Source: Kitasatospora sp. NBC_01266
GTDB lineage: Bacteria; Actinomycetota; Actinomycetes; Streptomycetales; Streptomycetaceae
Assembly (NCBI RefSeq): GCF_036242395.1
Contig: NZ_CP108458.1
Location: forward strand, 4,092,001-4,156,000
Direction of reading: 5' to 3'
Length of the DNA: 64,000 nucleotides
The notes beneath the pieces are model-generated. The model was not told where the DNA came from. It searched no databases and was given only the letters and a program-made list of their open reading frames with translations. A program made the position numbers and the translations under genes. Numbering within the stretch: the first letter of the stretch is position 1; each line of letters opens with the position of its first letter. This document shows positions 18,321 to 26,125 of the stretch, piece by piece.

Positions 18321-19391
18321 TCAGATCAGCGCGCGGGCCCGGCGCTCCCAATCCGCGATCCGGGTCATCACGCCACTGACCTGCTTGACCGCGGCCGTGA
18401 GGTCCCGGCCGGGCACTCGCAGCTCCCGGCTCATCTTCACCAGCCACCGCATGCCGACCTCGACCTCGCCGAGCACGCCCACCACCTCATGGGTGGACTC
18501 GGCGATACTGATCATCTGTTCCAGGAAGCCGGTCGGCGAACCGTCACGCTGCTCGGGCGGCATCGCCGCGATGACGTCAAAAGCCGTCTGGACCGCCGCG
18601 TCCATCTCCACCATCTGCCCGGCGAAACGGGTGCACGCCTCCCGGAGACCGGAGGCCGGCTCGGCCATCGCCTTCGCCAACTCGGTCATCGCCGGCAGCC
18701 AAGCACTCATCGGCGCCCCGGGCTGGGAGGCCCGCTCCATCACGGGACCGATCTGCAGTCCGACTTCGGCGATCACCGTCATGAACCCGGCGATCGCCTC
18801 CGAGGTCTCGCCCATCGCCTCCATCTGCTCCTCCACTCGAGCAAAGCGGTCGATCAGCCCGGGGGCCTCCGGGTCGTCCGGCTCCGCCTCGAGCACAGTC
18901 GGCGACGGCGCCACCGCTGGGAGCCCGAACAGAATCCGGGCCGGGGTCAGCGGCTCGAACCCGTTGTGCAGGGCACCCTCCAGCGCGCTCTCCAGGTCCC
19001 GCCGCGCCCTGACCAGCCCGCTCCGGCTGCGCTTGAACATGATCGTCCGGATCAGCGAGAGGTCGAACGGCAGCTGCCCGTGCTCGCCGATGTGGATGAT
19101 GGGCTTGCCGGTCAGGTGCCGGATCCCGATCTCATAGGTGACATTGGCATTGCCCCCGGTGAGGTCGGCGATCACGATGTCGTCCTGCAGCACGTGGCGG
19201 CAGATCTGCTCGGTGATCTCGCCCGAGTCGGCGATCCCGTCCGCCCGGATAGGGACGATGCCGTGCCTGGCGCAGGCGGGCAGGATCACCTTCTCGTAGA
19301 TCTCCAGGTTCTCCTCGAACGCTTGGAGCTCCTGACTCCCGTCCGGGGCGTGCTCGTTGCCGATGGGCGCGATGACGAAACAAGTCGTCAT
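18321..19391 (-). CDS. NDT/TIR-like N-terminal domain protein with helical C-terminus (candidate effector)
   Basis: This 356-residue protein begins MTTCFVIAPIGN and continues with R-A-D-G-I, a G-E-I-T-E helix, DDIVIADLTGGNANVTYEIG and a GKPIIHI strand. This is the pattern of a Rossmann-like family related to nucleoside 2-deoxyribosyltransferases and distantly to TIR-like nucleotide-binding proteins. Residues from about 170 to the end are helical with no recognised domain. The ATG at 19391 has GAGGAGGT 5 nt upstream and matches family starts; ATG 19436 overlaps the HTH stop (ATGA) and is the alternative. It is last in a coupled operon with a cyclase-like gene, so a nucleotide-triggered effector role is inferred. 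Confidence 0.75.
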   Translation of the reverse strand: MTTCFVIAPIGNEHAPDGSQELQAFEENLEIYEKVILPACARHGIVPIRADGIADSGEITEQICRHVLQDDIVIADLTGGNANVTYEIGIRHLTGKPIIHIGEHGQLPFDLSLIRTIMFKRSRSGLVRARRDLESALEGALHNGFEPLTPARILFGLPAVAPSPTVLEAEPDDPEAPGLIDRFARVEEQMEAMGETSEAIAGFMTVIAEVGLQIGPVMERASQPGAPMSAWLPAMTELAKAMAEPASGLREACTRFAGQMVEMDAAVQTAFDVIAAMPPEQRDGSPTGFLEQMISIAESTHEVVGVLGEVEVGMRWLVKMSRELRVPGRDLTAAVKQVSGVMTRIADWERRARALI

Positions 19392-19432
19392 CGGCACCTC
19401 CTCGGGCTCCGGACCTGCGACGGCCACGATGC

Positions 19433-19741
19433 TCATGTGTAGTCCTCCGTTTCGGACTCCGTTGCACGATCGCGCCGTTCCGCGAAGTCGGCACCGGCTC
19501 GCAGATCGGCCGGGTAGACGGGACGCTCCTCGATCCCGAGCGCTCGAAGCAGTCCGGCGGTGGGGATCCGGTACTGCCACCCGAGGCGCAGGACCGAGCA
19601 GGGGAAAGAACCCTGGTGGATGAGCTTGTAGGCGGTGGCGGGGCAGAGCCCGAGCGCGCGGGCTGCGGTGCGCAGGTCGACGGCCAGCGGCAGGTCGAAC
19701 GCCTCGCCGAACGACATCCAGGTGCCGGAGCGTGGGGTCAT
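19433..19741 (-). CDS. Excisionase-like helix-turn-helix protein
   Basis: A 102-residue protein with a MerR/Xis-type winged helix: DLRTAARALGLCPATAYKLIHQG, then FPCSVLRLGWQYRIPTAGLLRALG, the usual strand-helix that sets the wing. Such domains serve as recombination directionality factors or as small DNA-binding regulators. The ATG at 19741 overlaps the preceding stop by 4 nt, and its own stop overlaps an ATG of the next gene by 4 nt. The tight coupling suggests a regulator of this operon rather than a free excisionase. Confidence 0.75.
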   Translation of the reverse strand: MTPRSGTWMSFGEAFDLPLAVDLRTAARALGLCPATAYKLIHQGSFPCSVLRLGWQYRIPTAGLLRALGIEERPVYPADLRAGADFAERRDRATESETEDYT

Positions 19742-20484
19742 CGCCGCCCTCCGGTCTGACGCAGCGACAGGGTGCCGATCCGGCTACCCTCGCTCGGACG
19801 TCGCGCCCGGTGCACGATCTCCCCGAGGCCCAAGTACCCGGCCAGTTCGCCCAGTCGGAAGCTCTCCAGCCGCTCGGGTGAGACGCTGAACCGCACCGTC
19901 GCCGACAGACCGTCAGGCCGGGCAGGCGGCGCCACGCGCAGCTCCCAGCCATCCTGCCAGTCGCTGACCGGTGACTCCGCGGGCGCCTCCACGGCGAGGT
20001 GGGCGGCGGCCAGCGCCGCGACATCCGCCACCGGTCGCTCCCGGATGCGGGCCCGGGCGAACGCCCAGACCTGGTTGATGGCGGGGCGCAGCAGTGCGCG
20101 GCCGGCTTCCTTGGTCTGCTGGTTCACGTCCGTGAGTGCTGCCAACAGGGCGAGCAGTGCCTCGGATTCGAGCTCCCGCCGGTCGATCGGCCACCGGATC
20201 GCGACCCGGTAGACGGTTCGCCGCATCGCGGGCAGGGCCAGCCAGAGCGCCAGCAGTCGGTCGGGTCCGGCCGCGCCGGTGTCGCGCTGCGCCGCGCCGA
20301 CGGCCTCGCGCCAGATCTCCTCGCGGAGCTGCGGGTCCGCCGCCCTGCCGTACAGCGCCCGCCGGGCCGCCAGGGCGGAGAGCCGGGCCGGGCCGTCGGC
20401 CGTGGTGACCGGGAAGGGCAGGTCGGCGGGCCGGAACCGGTGCTCCAGCACGTCGAACACCCGGTTGTAGGGGATCAGTCCCAT
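19738..20484 (-). CDS. Unknown protein of the cyclase-like operon
   Basis: A 248-residue soluble protein. The first 170 residues are helical and Arg/Ala/Leu-rich (PAMRRTVYRVAIRWPIDRRE, EALLALLAALTDVNQQTKEA). The C-terminal part has beta-like alternation (LSATVRFSVSPERLESFRLGELAGYLG). I do not recognise a family. It overlaps the upstream mini-protein by 10 bp and the downstream HTH gene by 4 bp, so it is made with them. No membrane segment or catalytic motif is clear. Confidence 0.7.
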   Translation of the reverse strand: MGLIPYNRVFDVLEHRFRPADLPFPVTTADGPARLSALAARRALYGRAADPQLREEIWREAVGAAQRDTGAAGPDRLLALWLALPAMRRTVYRVAIRWPIDRRELESEALLALLAALTDVNQQTKEAGRALLRPAINQVWAFARARIRERPVADVAALAAAHLAVEAPAESPVSDWQDGWELRVAPPARPDGLSATVRFSVSPERLESFRLGELAGYLGLGEIVHRARRPSEGSRIGTLSLRQTGGRR

Positions 20485-20771
20485 GGTGCACCTCCCGAGT
20501 CGTCGGTGTCGTCACGCAGGTCGTCCACGATGCGCGAGCAGGCCCGGATGATCCGGTGCAACTGCTCGCGCAGCGTCTCGTAGGGGACCGGCGAGAAGCC
20601 GGCCGTGCGCCGCCGCGCGCTCGCGGCGGAGTGGTGGTCGCAGGCGGCGGCGTAGTAGTGCACGTCGCCGGTCCGGCCCTGGACGGAGAGGCCCCGGGCG
20701 CCCTGCTGGCGGTTGCCGCCCGCCGCGTTCCCGCAGGAGGTGCAGCCTCCGGCGGGCGGGTCGTCGTTCAT
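20475..20771 (-). CDS. Cys-pair mini-protein of the cyclase-like operon
   Basis: This 98-residue protein has a CTSCGNAAGG knuckle near residues 10-16 and a later YYAAACDHHS segment, which together could hold a zinc ion. A C-terminal helix (YETLREQLHRIIRACSRIVDDL) follows. The function is unknown. The ATG at 20771 overlaps the stop of the cyclase-like gene by 4 nt and its end overlaps the next start by 10 bp. It may be an adaptor between neighbouring proteins, which is only a guess from position. Confidence 0.65.
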   Translation of the reverse strand: MNDDPPAGGCTSCGNAAGGNRQQGARGLSVQGRTGDVHYYAAACDHHSAASARRRTAGFSPVPYETLREQLHRIIRACSRIVDDLRDDTDDSGGAPWD

Positions 20772-21562
20772 CGGCCTGCCCCGCCGGGCACCGCCCCGTG
20801 GATGATGGGCCCGTGGATCACAGCCGCCTGGATGCCGGTGCCGTGGACGCCGTGCTGCACGAAGCTCGGCTGCTCCCGCTCCGCCACTCGCGCCGGGGAC
20901 CGCGGCCCGTCATCCGGCGCACCCGGCCAGGGCTCCCGCCCGTCCTGCGGGTCCACACCGGGTAACCGGACCCAGCCGTACCCGGCGAACCCCTTCTGCT
21001 GCACGTGAATGCGGCGGTACTGCTCCGGGTCGAGTCCGTAGAACCGCGAGCGCACCACGTCCTGGTAGAGCCGGTCGGAGACCACCACGGCCAAGCTCGC
21101 CGAGCCGGCAGCCGCCAGGGCCTGCTTCACCTCGGGTGCGTTCAGGTAGCGGGCCACCGCGATCGGGGCGGGGCCCGCGAAGCCCAGGGCGGCCGTGGCG
21201 ACCACGCCGGTGTCGATGGCCAACCGCAAGCGCATCCGCTCGGCGGGCCGGCGGGTGGCGTTGTAGCCGGCGAGCTCGGCCGCCAGGTGCGTGACGTACT
21301 CGCCCAGCACCAGTTGATCGGGAGTGCCGGGCGGGAGAACCGCGAACTCCAGGTCGCCCTGCGGCTGGGTGGACCACTTGCCGTGGTCCAGCCCGCTGCG
21401 TTCGGCTGCCGTCCGCAGCACCCGGGCGAGTTGGGCCTGCGCGGCCCGCTGGTCCGGGGTGTCGAAGCGGCTGTACTGCTCGATGTCCGCCGCCAGGCAG
21501 AGGCGGCTGGTGACGTCCGGCCGGGGCTTGTCCCAGGGCCGGACGGTCGGGTGCGACGTCAT
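20768..21562 (-). CDS. Class III nucleotide cyclase-like protein
   Basis: A 264-residue protein with class III cyclase features. Asp26 in LCLAADIEQYSRF and Asp70 in QPQGDLEFAVLP match the two metal-binding aspartates. RLRLAIDTG (near 112-119) and VARYLN with Arg138 match the later strand and the transition-state arginine. The Asn usually four residues before that Arg is Ile here, and the base-specifying residues are not recognisable, so activity or product may differ. No membrane segment is seen. ATG 21562 was chosen; ATG 21571 is in frame. It heads a five-gene coupled operon downstream of a cNMP-binding regulator. Confidence 0.72.
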   Translation of the reverse strand: MTSHPTVRPWDKPRPDVTSRLCLAADIEQYSRFDTPDQRAAQAQLARVLRTAAERSGLDHGKWSTQPQGDLEFAVLPPGTPDQLVLGEYVTHLAAELAGYNATRRPAERMRLRLAIDTGVVATAALGFAGPAPIAVARYLNAPEVKQALAAAGSASLAVVVSDRLYQDVVRSRFYGLDPEQYRRIHVQQKGFAGYGWVRLPGVDPQDGREPWPGAPDDGPRSPARVAEREQPSFVQHGVHGTGIQAAVIHGPIIHGAVPGGAGR

Positions 21563-21677
21563 GTGAACCATCACCTGCTCGATGAGAGTGGACAGTTGCT
21601 TGCGTTGCACGCCCACTGTGCGACCGGTGGACCGGAAACTCCGCACAGGCCGCAGAAATGCGGGTTCCTAGGTCCTG

Positions 21678-22418
21678 TCAACGGCCGATCATCGGCAGGA
21701 GTCCGATCGCCCGGAGGCGGTCCAGCTTGATCACCACCATCCGGCGGCCGCCGGTGCCGACGATCCCCTCGTCGCGAAAACCCGCCAGCGCCCCCTGTAC
21801 CGCCCTCTGCTTCGCTCCGATGAGCGCGGCGAGTTCGATCTGTGTGAGGTCGAGGCAGATCATGGTGTGCGAGTGGATGCGTCGGCCGTAGTTCTCGGCC
21901 AGTTCAGCGAGCGCACGGGCCAGCCGCACTCGAACGGGGAACTCACCGAACGCGATGCGCCAGGAATTCGCCATACGCAGGCGGCGGTTGCTGAGCCGCA
22001 CGATCTGAATGGCGGCCTCGGGACACTTGTCGAGGAAGCTCCGCATCGCTCGGCCCTGGACGACGTGCGCGTCGACGTCGTCGCACGCCGTCACCGTGGC
22101 CGACCTGGGCACGTCGTCGAGCACGGCCATCTCCCCGACCACGTCTCCGCCGACCCGGATGGCGATCAGGGCTTCATGCCCGTTGCCGAGCGTGCCAGTG
22201 ACCTTCACGCAGCCGGTCTTCAGGAGCACCAGGTGATCGCCCGCCTCCCCTTCCACCAGGATCTTCTTCCCGGGCGGATACTGCTTCGGGGAACCGATAC
22301 TCAGCAGTTCCTCCCGGACCGGCCGTGACAGGCTTCCGAGGAAGCGGGCAGGCCGCCGCTCGCCGGTGCCACCCGTGCCACCCGTGCTGTCCCCTGGGTC
22401 GCGCGCTCCATATCCCAC
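21678..22418 (-). CDS. Crp/Fnr family regulator with intact cNMP-binding cassette
   Basis: A 246-residue regulator. The cyclic nucleotide-binding beta-roll covers about residues 35-140. Its phosphate-binding cassette reads GEMAVLDDVPRSATV, with Glu96, Arg105 and Ser106 at the positions that hold the ribose and phosphate in E. coli CRP. The C-terminal HTH reads DLTQIELAALIGAKQRAVQGAL. GTG 22418 is the first plausible start. It lies 115 bp upstream of the cyclase-like gene on the same strand, so it may sense that protein's product and control the operon. Confidence 0.82.
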   Translation of the reverse strand: MGYGARDPGDSTGGTGGTGERRPARFLGSLSRPVREELLSIGSPKQYPPGKKILVEGEAGDHLVLLKTGCVKVTGTLGNGHEALIAIRVGGDVVGEMAVLDDVPRSATVTACDDVDAHVVQGRAMRSFLDKCPEAAIQIVRLSNRRLRMANSWRIAFGEFPVRVRLARALAELAENYGRRIHSHTMICLDLTQIELAALIGAKQRAVQGALAGFRDEGIVGTGGRRMVVIKLDRLRAIGLLPMIGR

Positions 22419-22721
22419 CTCTTGGTCGAACCCGAGTGCCTTCCCCGTCAGGGAATCAGACCCGGATTCGGGTGGAAAGAGCGTACGAGGAGTATCCGGT
22501 GTGGTGCGTATGCATGGGGAGCGCGTCGGCACTGTCGCAGGTGGAATGCCCGAGCCGCCGCCTGTCATTGGGACTGGGACTGCACATGGTCCGTGATCTT
22601 CAACCGCTGCTCGCCGGGCGTTTCAGACCGTACAAGTTCGACACTGTCTTTGGCCTGAACCGGCCTCCTTCCGAATAGGCCCTCTTGTCGTTGCTGGTGG
22701 CGATTCCTACCGTCCAATGTC
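22419..22721. other. Divergent intergenic region inside the element
   Basis: About 300 bp between the Crp-like start and the plus-strand 458-aa gene. Base composition is lower in GC than the flanks (for example aaagagcgtacgagg and acaagttcgacactg). Promoters for both directions should be here. No gene was recognised, although the Crp-like frame stays open upstream without good coding character. Confidence 0.45.
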
Positions 22722-24098
22722 ATGGACTCCACTGCCTTCGAAGTCATCGAACGTCTCAGCGAGCCTCTGGCCGTGCAGGTGAACTCCTCGTCCGCGCTCG
22801 TTGAGGGAATGGGCAAGGCAGCTGCCGCCATCGATCGCGAACGGGCGAAGAAGGGGATCAAGAAGGACGTCCACGGCCCCCGCAAGCCGGGCCTCGACCA
22901 AGTCGCCCCTGCCGAGCGGGTCCCGCTGCAGATAACTCCGTGGGACGTGCTGGCGACGTTCTCACGCGCTACGACCCTGGCGCGCCAGGGACGCGGAAGG
23001 GGGCTGGCCGAGCACTGGCAGGGACTGAAGTACTGCCGTGCCTTCGCCGGAGACCGGCACGGAAACCTGTGCCTCACGAATGAGGGGAAGGCGCCCGAGC
23101 TCTCCTATCGGGCCATGCAGGCACGGGAGCTGGGACGGGCCTTCGGGCTCGCGGTCGCCGAGCGGGTGATCCGCGAGCGGTTTCCGGATCACTTGGTCAG
23201 CATCATCGACGCGGAGATCGCCCTGCTTCCCGGCTTCGCCCGGACCAAGCCGGCGGGGACTCTGGGTGCGAGGCCGCGGCCGGACTTCCTACTGGAGGCG
23301 TGGCGGCCCGGCGAAGGATCACGGATCTTCGTAGTGACTGTGAACGGCAACCACCAGGCGGTGACGGCGAAGACATCCGCGAGCTCCCGCACGACGTACA
23401 AGCAACTGGCTCGGAGCGGTGAGCGGGTGGAGCGCTTCCACCTCGGCCGGTGGGACGAAACCCCAGCGCTCCTGACGTCGACCGAGTTCCTGGCCGCGGC
23501 CGGAGTCACCGTCCACGTGCTGCAGGCCGGGGGAGGCGTCGTGCTCCCTGCACGGCCGGCATCCGGTGCCGGCACTGCTGACGTGGCCATCGGCCGCCGA
23601 GCTCTGCCGTACGTGAACTCCGTGACTGTCCCGACGAAGCGCGGAGCCGCCCAGCACAATGCCTTCTGTGTCCCCGAGAAGGAACTCGCCTGGTTCGGTC
23701 GGGTGGTCGCCCGGGCCCACGCCGCCGGCCAGCTCTCACTGGCCGGCGGCGGAGGGACGGTGGGCCGCTACCTGATAGCAGAGCAGGGAGGCAAGCACTT
23801 CAGCGAGACGGCCTTCGCCGGCACGGCAAGCGTCCATGATGCCGAAGCCACCTTCGCGGACGGGCGGTATGTCGGTACCGACCAGGTCTTCCGCATCAAC
23901 GGCCGTCGCGTCGAAGCCTTCTCCGGCATGGCCACGGATCTGTACGACCTTCTTGTGGTCGGCAAGGTTGAGGAGTACCGCCGACAGGCATACGAACGTC
24001 GCATGGACTGGCCCACGCCGGACGACGTCAGTGATTGGGGTGCGACCTCCTTCCGGTCGGACGGAACTGTCCTCGCGATACGCCTGGTGCGGGAATAG
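22722..24098 (+). CDS. Unknown 458-residue protein of the element, possible nuclease-like core
   Basis: I do not recognise a named family. The protein is soluble. Around residues 190-230 it has RPDFLLEAWRPGEGSRIFVV, then TVNGNHQAV and a helix with YKQLARSGERVERFHLGRW. The spacing of PD, a hydrophobic strand and a downstream Gln-containing helix resembles PD-(D/E)xK nucleases, but the E-x-K pair is not clear, so this is weak. Codon use is less extreme than in the core genes, consistent with transfer. It is the last gene before the right-hand att-like repeat and is divergent from the Crp-like gene. Confidence 0.7.
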   Translation: MDSTAFEVIERLSEPLAVQVNSSSALVEGMGKAAAAIDRERAKKGIKKDVHGPRKPGLDQVAPAERVPLQITPWDVLATFSRATTLARQGRGRGLAEHWQGLKYCRAFAGDRHGNLCLTNEGKAPELSYRAMQARELGRAFGLAVAERVIRERFPDHLVSIIDAEIALLPGFARTKPAGTLGARPRPDFLLEAWRPGEGSRIFVVTVNGNHQAVTAKTSASSRTTYKQLARSGERVERFHLGRWDETPALLTSTEFLAAAGVTVHVLQAGGGVVLPARPASGAGTADVAIGRRALPYVNSVTVPTKRGAAQHNAFCVPEKELAWFGRVVARAHAAGQLSLAGGGGTVGRYLIAEQGGKHFSETAFAGTASVHDAEATFADGRYVGTDQVFRINGRRVEAFSGMATDLYDLLVVGKVEEYRRQAYERRMDWPTPDDVSDWGATSFRSDGTVLAIRLVRE

Positions 24099-24373
24099 GC
24101 CAGCACTGAATCGAGACCAGCGGGGGCGGGGTCCGAAAGAACCCCCGCTGGGAGTCCGCGTGTCTGGAGCCTGCATGCGGGGCGGAGCGCAATCGGCCCC
24201 AGCACGGCGAGGCGGAGCGCAGCAGGCGCGGCTTTGGTGGATCGGCCTGCGGCCGATGGTCTCAGTTCTGGTCTCATTCAGGCCCCGTCCGCCGGGGTTC
24301 AGGCAGTGTGCCGAGACTTCCTCCGCCGCAGGTCAGGACAACGGCGAACCTGTCTGCACAGTGACGAGGAGAA

Positions 24374-24430
24374 TTGGAAAGCGTGTCGGGGGCGCCCCTC
24401 ACGAGTTCGAATCTCGTACCCTCCGCCGGC
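24374..24430 (+). repeat. Right att-like copy of the tRNA-Ser 3' end
   Basis: 57 nt match 17656-17713 from the anticodon loop to 5 nt beyond the tRNA, with one T-to-C, one two-for-one change in the variable arm and one T-to-C in the acceptor arm. It lacks the 5' half, so it is not a tRNA gene. The stretch 24099-24373 holds no gene; two ggtctca heptamers 12 bp apart (24258 and 24270) are the only notable motif there. Confidence 0.8.
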
Positions 24431-24493
24431 AGATGGCCCGCCGTCCCGTCCCGGCATCGCGCTGTCCGGGACCGCTCGCCGTAGAGATGTCGA

Positions 24494-25381
24494 TCACGCC
24501 GCGTCGAATCCCTCCGTCCACACGGAGCGGAGCGGGCCGACGATGTCGGCGGCCTGGCGAGGACCCGCCGCGGCGATCTGCATCGTCGCACCGACGGTGA
24601 GCTCGACCGGCGCGCCCAGCGCTCCCGCCGCCGTCGCACTCATGCCCCGGACCTGCCGCAAGCACGGCTCACGGGCCGTCAGCGCGCGCCACACGAAGGC
24701 GGCGACGAGTACGGCACCGGCGAGAGTGGGGACGAGCGCGCCAGGCGAGGCGAAGTCACCGCGCTCTCCACCCCGAGCCGACCCCGAACAGCAACAGTGC
24801 GAAGCCCGGCGAGAGCGTCAGCAGGCCCGGGACGTTCAGCTTGGGCGCGGATGAGGTGCTGAACGGCGCGGCGGGCGTAGCAGCTTCGCGGCGGGCGCCG
24901 GCGCTGCCGCGCCCACGAGCAGGCTGACGGAGAAGATCCGGTACCAGGACACGGTGTCGATCAGCCAGCCGCCCAGGATCGGCCCGGCGGCCGGTCCGAC
25001 GGGACGGGAAGCCCGAGCCGTGCACGGTCTGCGGCGCGCATCACCATCGCCGTACCGACGTGCATGAGCAGCCCGCCGCCGAGCCCCCGCACCACGCGGA
25101 ACGCGATCAGGCTGCCCGCGCCCACGCGCACGCGGCGAGCAGCAACCCGGGCGTGAACAGCGCGAGGGCGGTCAGCTAGGCGCGCTTGGCGCCGATCCGT
25201 CCCATCGCCCACCCTGCGGTCGGGATGATGTCGAGTACCGACATCACGGAGCCGATGATCATGACGGCGATCGCGCGGTTGAGCACCGTGGGCACCGTGG
25301 GCACGGTCCGGTGCTCCTCCGCCGATGACCCGACCGGCTGCTGCTGCGGCCCTGTGTCGCGGCCGGCTCCGCGCCCCCGTC
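24494..25381 (-). pseudogene. Decayed MFS (DHA2) drug exporter
   Basis: Fragments of a 14-TM exporter are spread over three frames. An N-terminus VLNRAIAVMIIGSVMSVLD runs straight into TAGWAMGRIGAKRA, so about 40 residues including TM2 are missing, and a TAG follows. Then, in other frames, come SLIAFRVVRGLGGGLLMHVG, GPILGGWLIDTVSWYRIFSV and LLTLSPGFALLLFGVG, and finally a remnant AAFVWRALTAREP. It begins at the FMN reductase stop on the same strand, so the two once formed an operon with the divergent TetR as regulator. Confidence 0.8.
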
Positions 25382-26012
25382 AGCCCTCGTAGGGATGGGT
25401 TGCGCGAGCCGCCCGCAGCGCCCGCCCCCACCAGTTCAGCTGGCCGAGCATGCCCTTGGCCGCGCCCTCGCACACGGCCGTGTCGCGCGGCGCACCGTTC
25501 TCCGCGAGGCCCGACCACGGCCCGTGCAGGCTGACGGAGTCGCGCACCGTCATGGCGTGCAGCTCGGCGAAGACCAGCCGGAGCTGCTCGACGGCGCGCA
25601 AGCCCCCGCCGAGCCCGCCGTAGGAGACGAAGCCGACCGGCTTGGCGTGCCACTGCCCGTGGTGCCAGTCAATGAGGTTCTTCAGTGCGGCCGGGAAGCT
25701 GTGGTTGTACTCGGGAGTGACGATGACGAAGGCATCGGCGGCGGCCAGCCGCGGTGTGACGTCTGCCAGTGCGGCTACGGCCTCCGGGCTCGGGGTGCCG
25801 CCCCAGCCGGGCATGACGAGCGGCAGTTGGACGTCCACGAGGTCGATGACGTCCAGTTCCAACCCGGTGTGGCCCGCCGCGGTGCCGAGGAACCAGTCGG
25901 TGACGGCGCGGCCCGCGCGGCCCTCGCGAACGCTGCCGACGATGACGGCGACGCGCAGCGGCGCGTCCTCGTGAGCGGCGGTGGCCGTGGGCGCGACTTC
26001 GGTGGCAGGCAT
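25380..26012 (-). CDS. NAD(P)H-dependent FMN reductase (flavodoxin-like)
   Basis: A 210-residue flavodoxin-fold reductase. The N-terminal FMN-binding loop is GSVREGRAG (about 32-40), and the family motif TPEYNHSFPAALKNLIDW lies near 105-122. It passes hydride from NAD(P)H to FMN, or reduces quinones or azo compounds. ATG 26012 has AAGGAGGGG about 9 nt upstream. It is divergent from a TetR gene with a pair of palindromes between them, and the exporter gene that followed it is now a pseudogene. Confidence 0.9.
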   Translation of the reverse strand: MPATEVAPTATAAHEDAPLRVAVIVGSVREGRAGRAVTDWFLGTAAGHTGLELDVIDLVDVQLPLVMPGWGGTPSPEAVAALADVTPRLAAADAFVIVTPEYNHSFPAALKNLIDWHHGQWHAKPVGFVSYGGLGGGLRAVEQLRLVFAELHAMTVRDSVSLHGPWSGLAENGAPRDTAVCEGAAKGMLGQLNWWGRALRAARATHPYEG

Positions 26013-26071
26013 GGCGATGTCCCCTCCTTGAGCGGGTCGGCCGCCCGCTGCGACTCCCGCTCCGGTAAAGT

Positions 26072-26106
26072 ACAACGTGCGTTGTCAAAAGTGCAACGGT
26101 CGTTGT
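26072..26106. promoter_or_regulatory. Twin palindromic TetR operator
   Basis: Two inverted repeats, acaacgtgcgttgt (26072-26085) and caacggtcgttg (26094-26105), have centres 21 bp apart, two helical turns, between the divergent FMN reductase and TetR genes. They share the half-site caacg. This is the expected form of an autoregulated TetR operator. Confidence 0.75.
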
Positions 26107-26125
26107 AGATCGCGAGGAGGCGAGT

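Larger units (their letters stand above)
17656..24430. mobile_element. Putative tRNA-Ser-integrated genomic element or remnant
   Basis: The stretch from the anticodon loop of tRNA-Ser to 6 nt past its end (17656-17713) recurs at 24374-24430 with 3-4 changes in 58 positions and one 24-bp perfect run. This is the pattern of attL/attR left by tyrosine-recombinase integration into a tRNA 3' end. Between them lie an excisionase-like HTH gene, a cyclic-nucleotide-type module and unknown genes, with no core genes. No integrase, replication or transfer gene was recognised, so it may be a satellite, a defence island or a decayed element. The divergence of the repeats argues it is not recent. Confidence 0.65.

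Noticed and set aside
24374-24430. Second tRNA-Ser gene
   Set aside because: Only the 3' part is present; the 5' acceptor, D-arm and 5' anticodon stem are missing.
24234-24854. Plus-strand open frame of 206 codons over the right att-like site
   Set aside because: It covers tRNA remnant and pseudogene antisense, with no recognisable domain.
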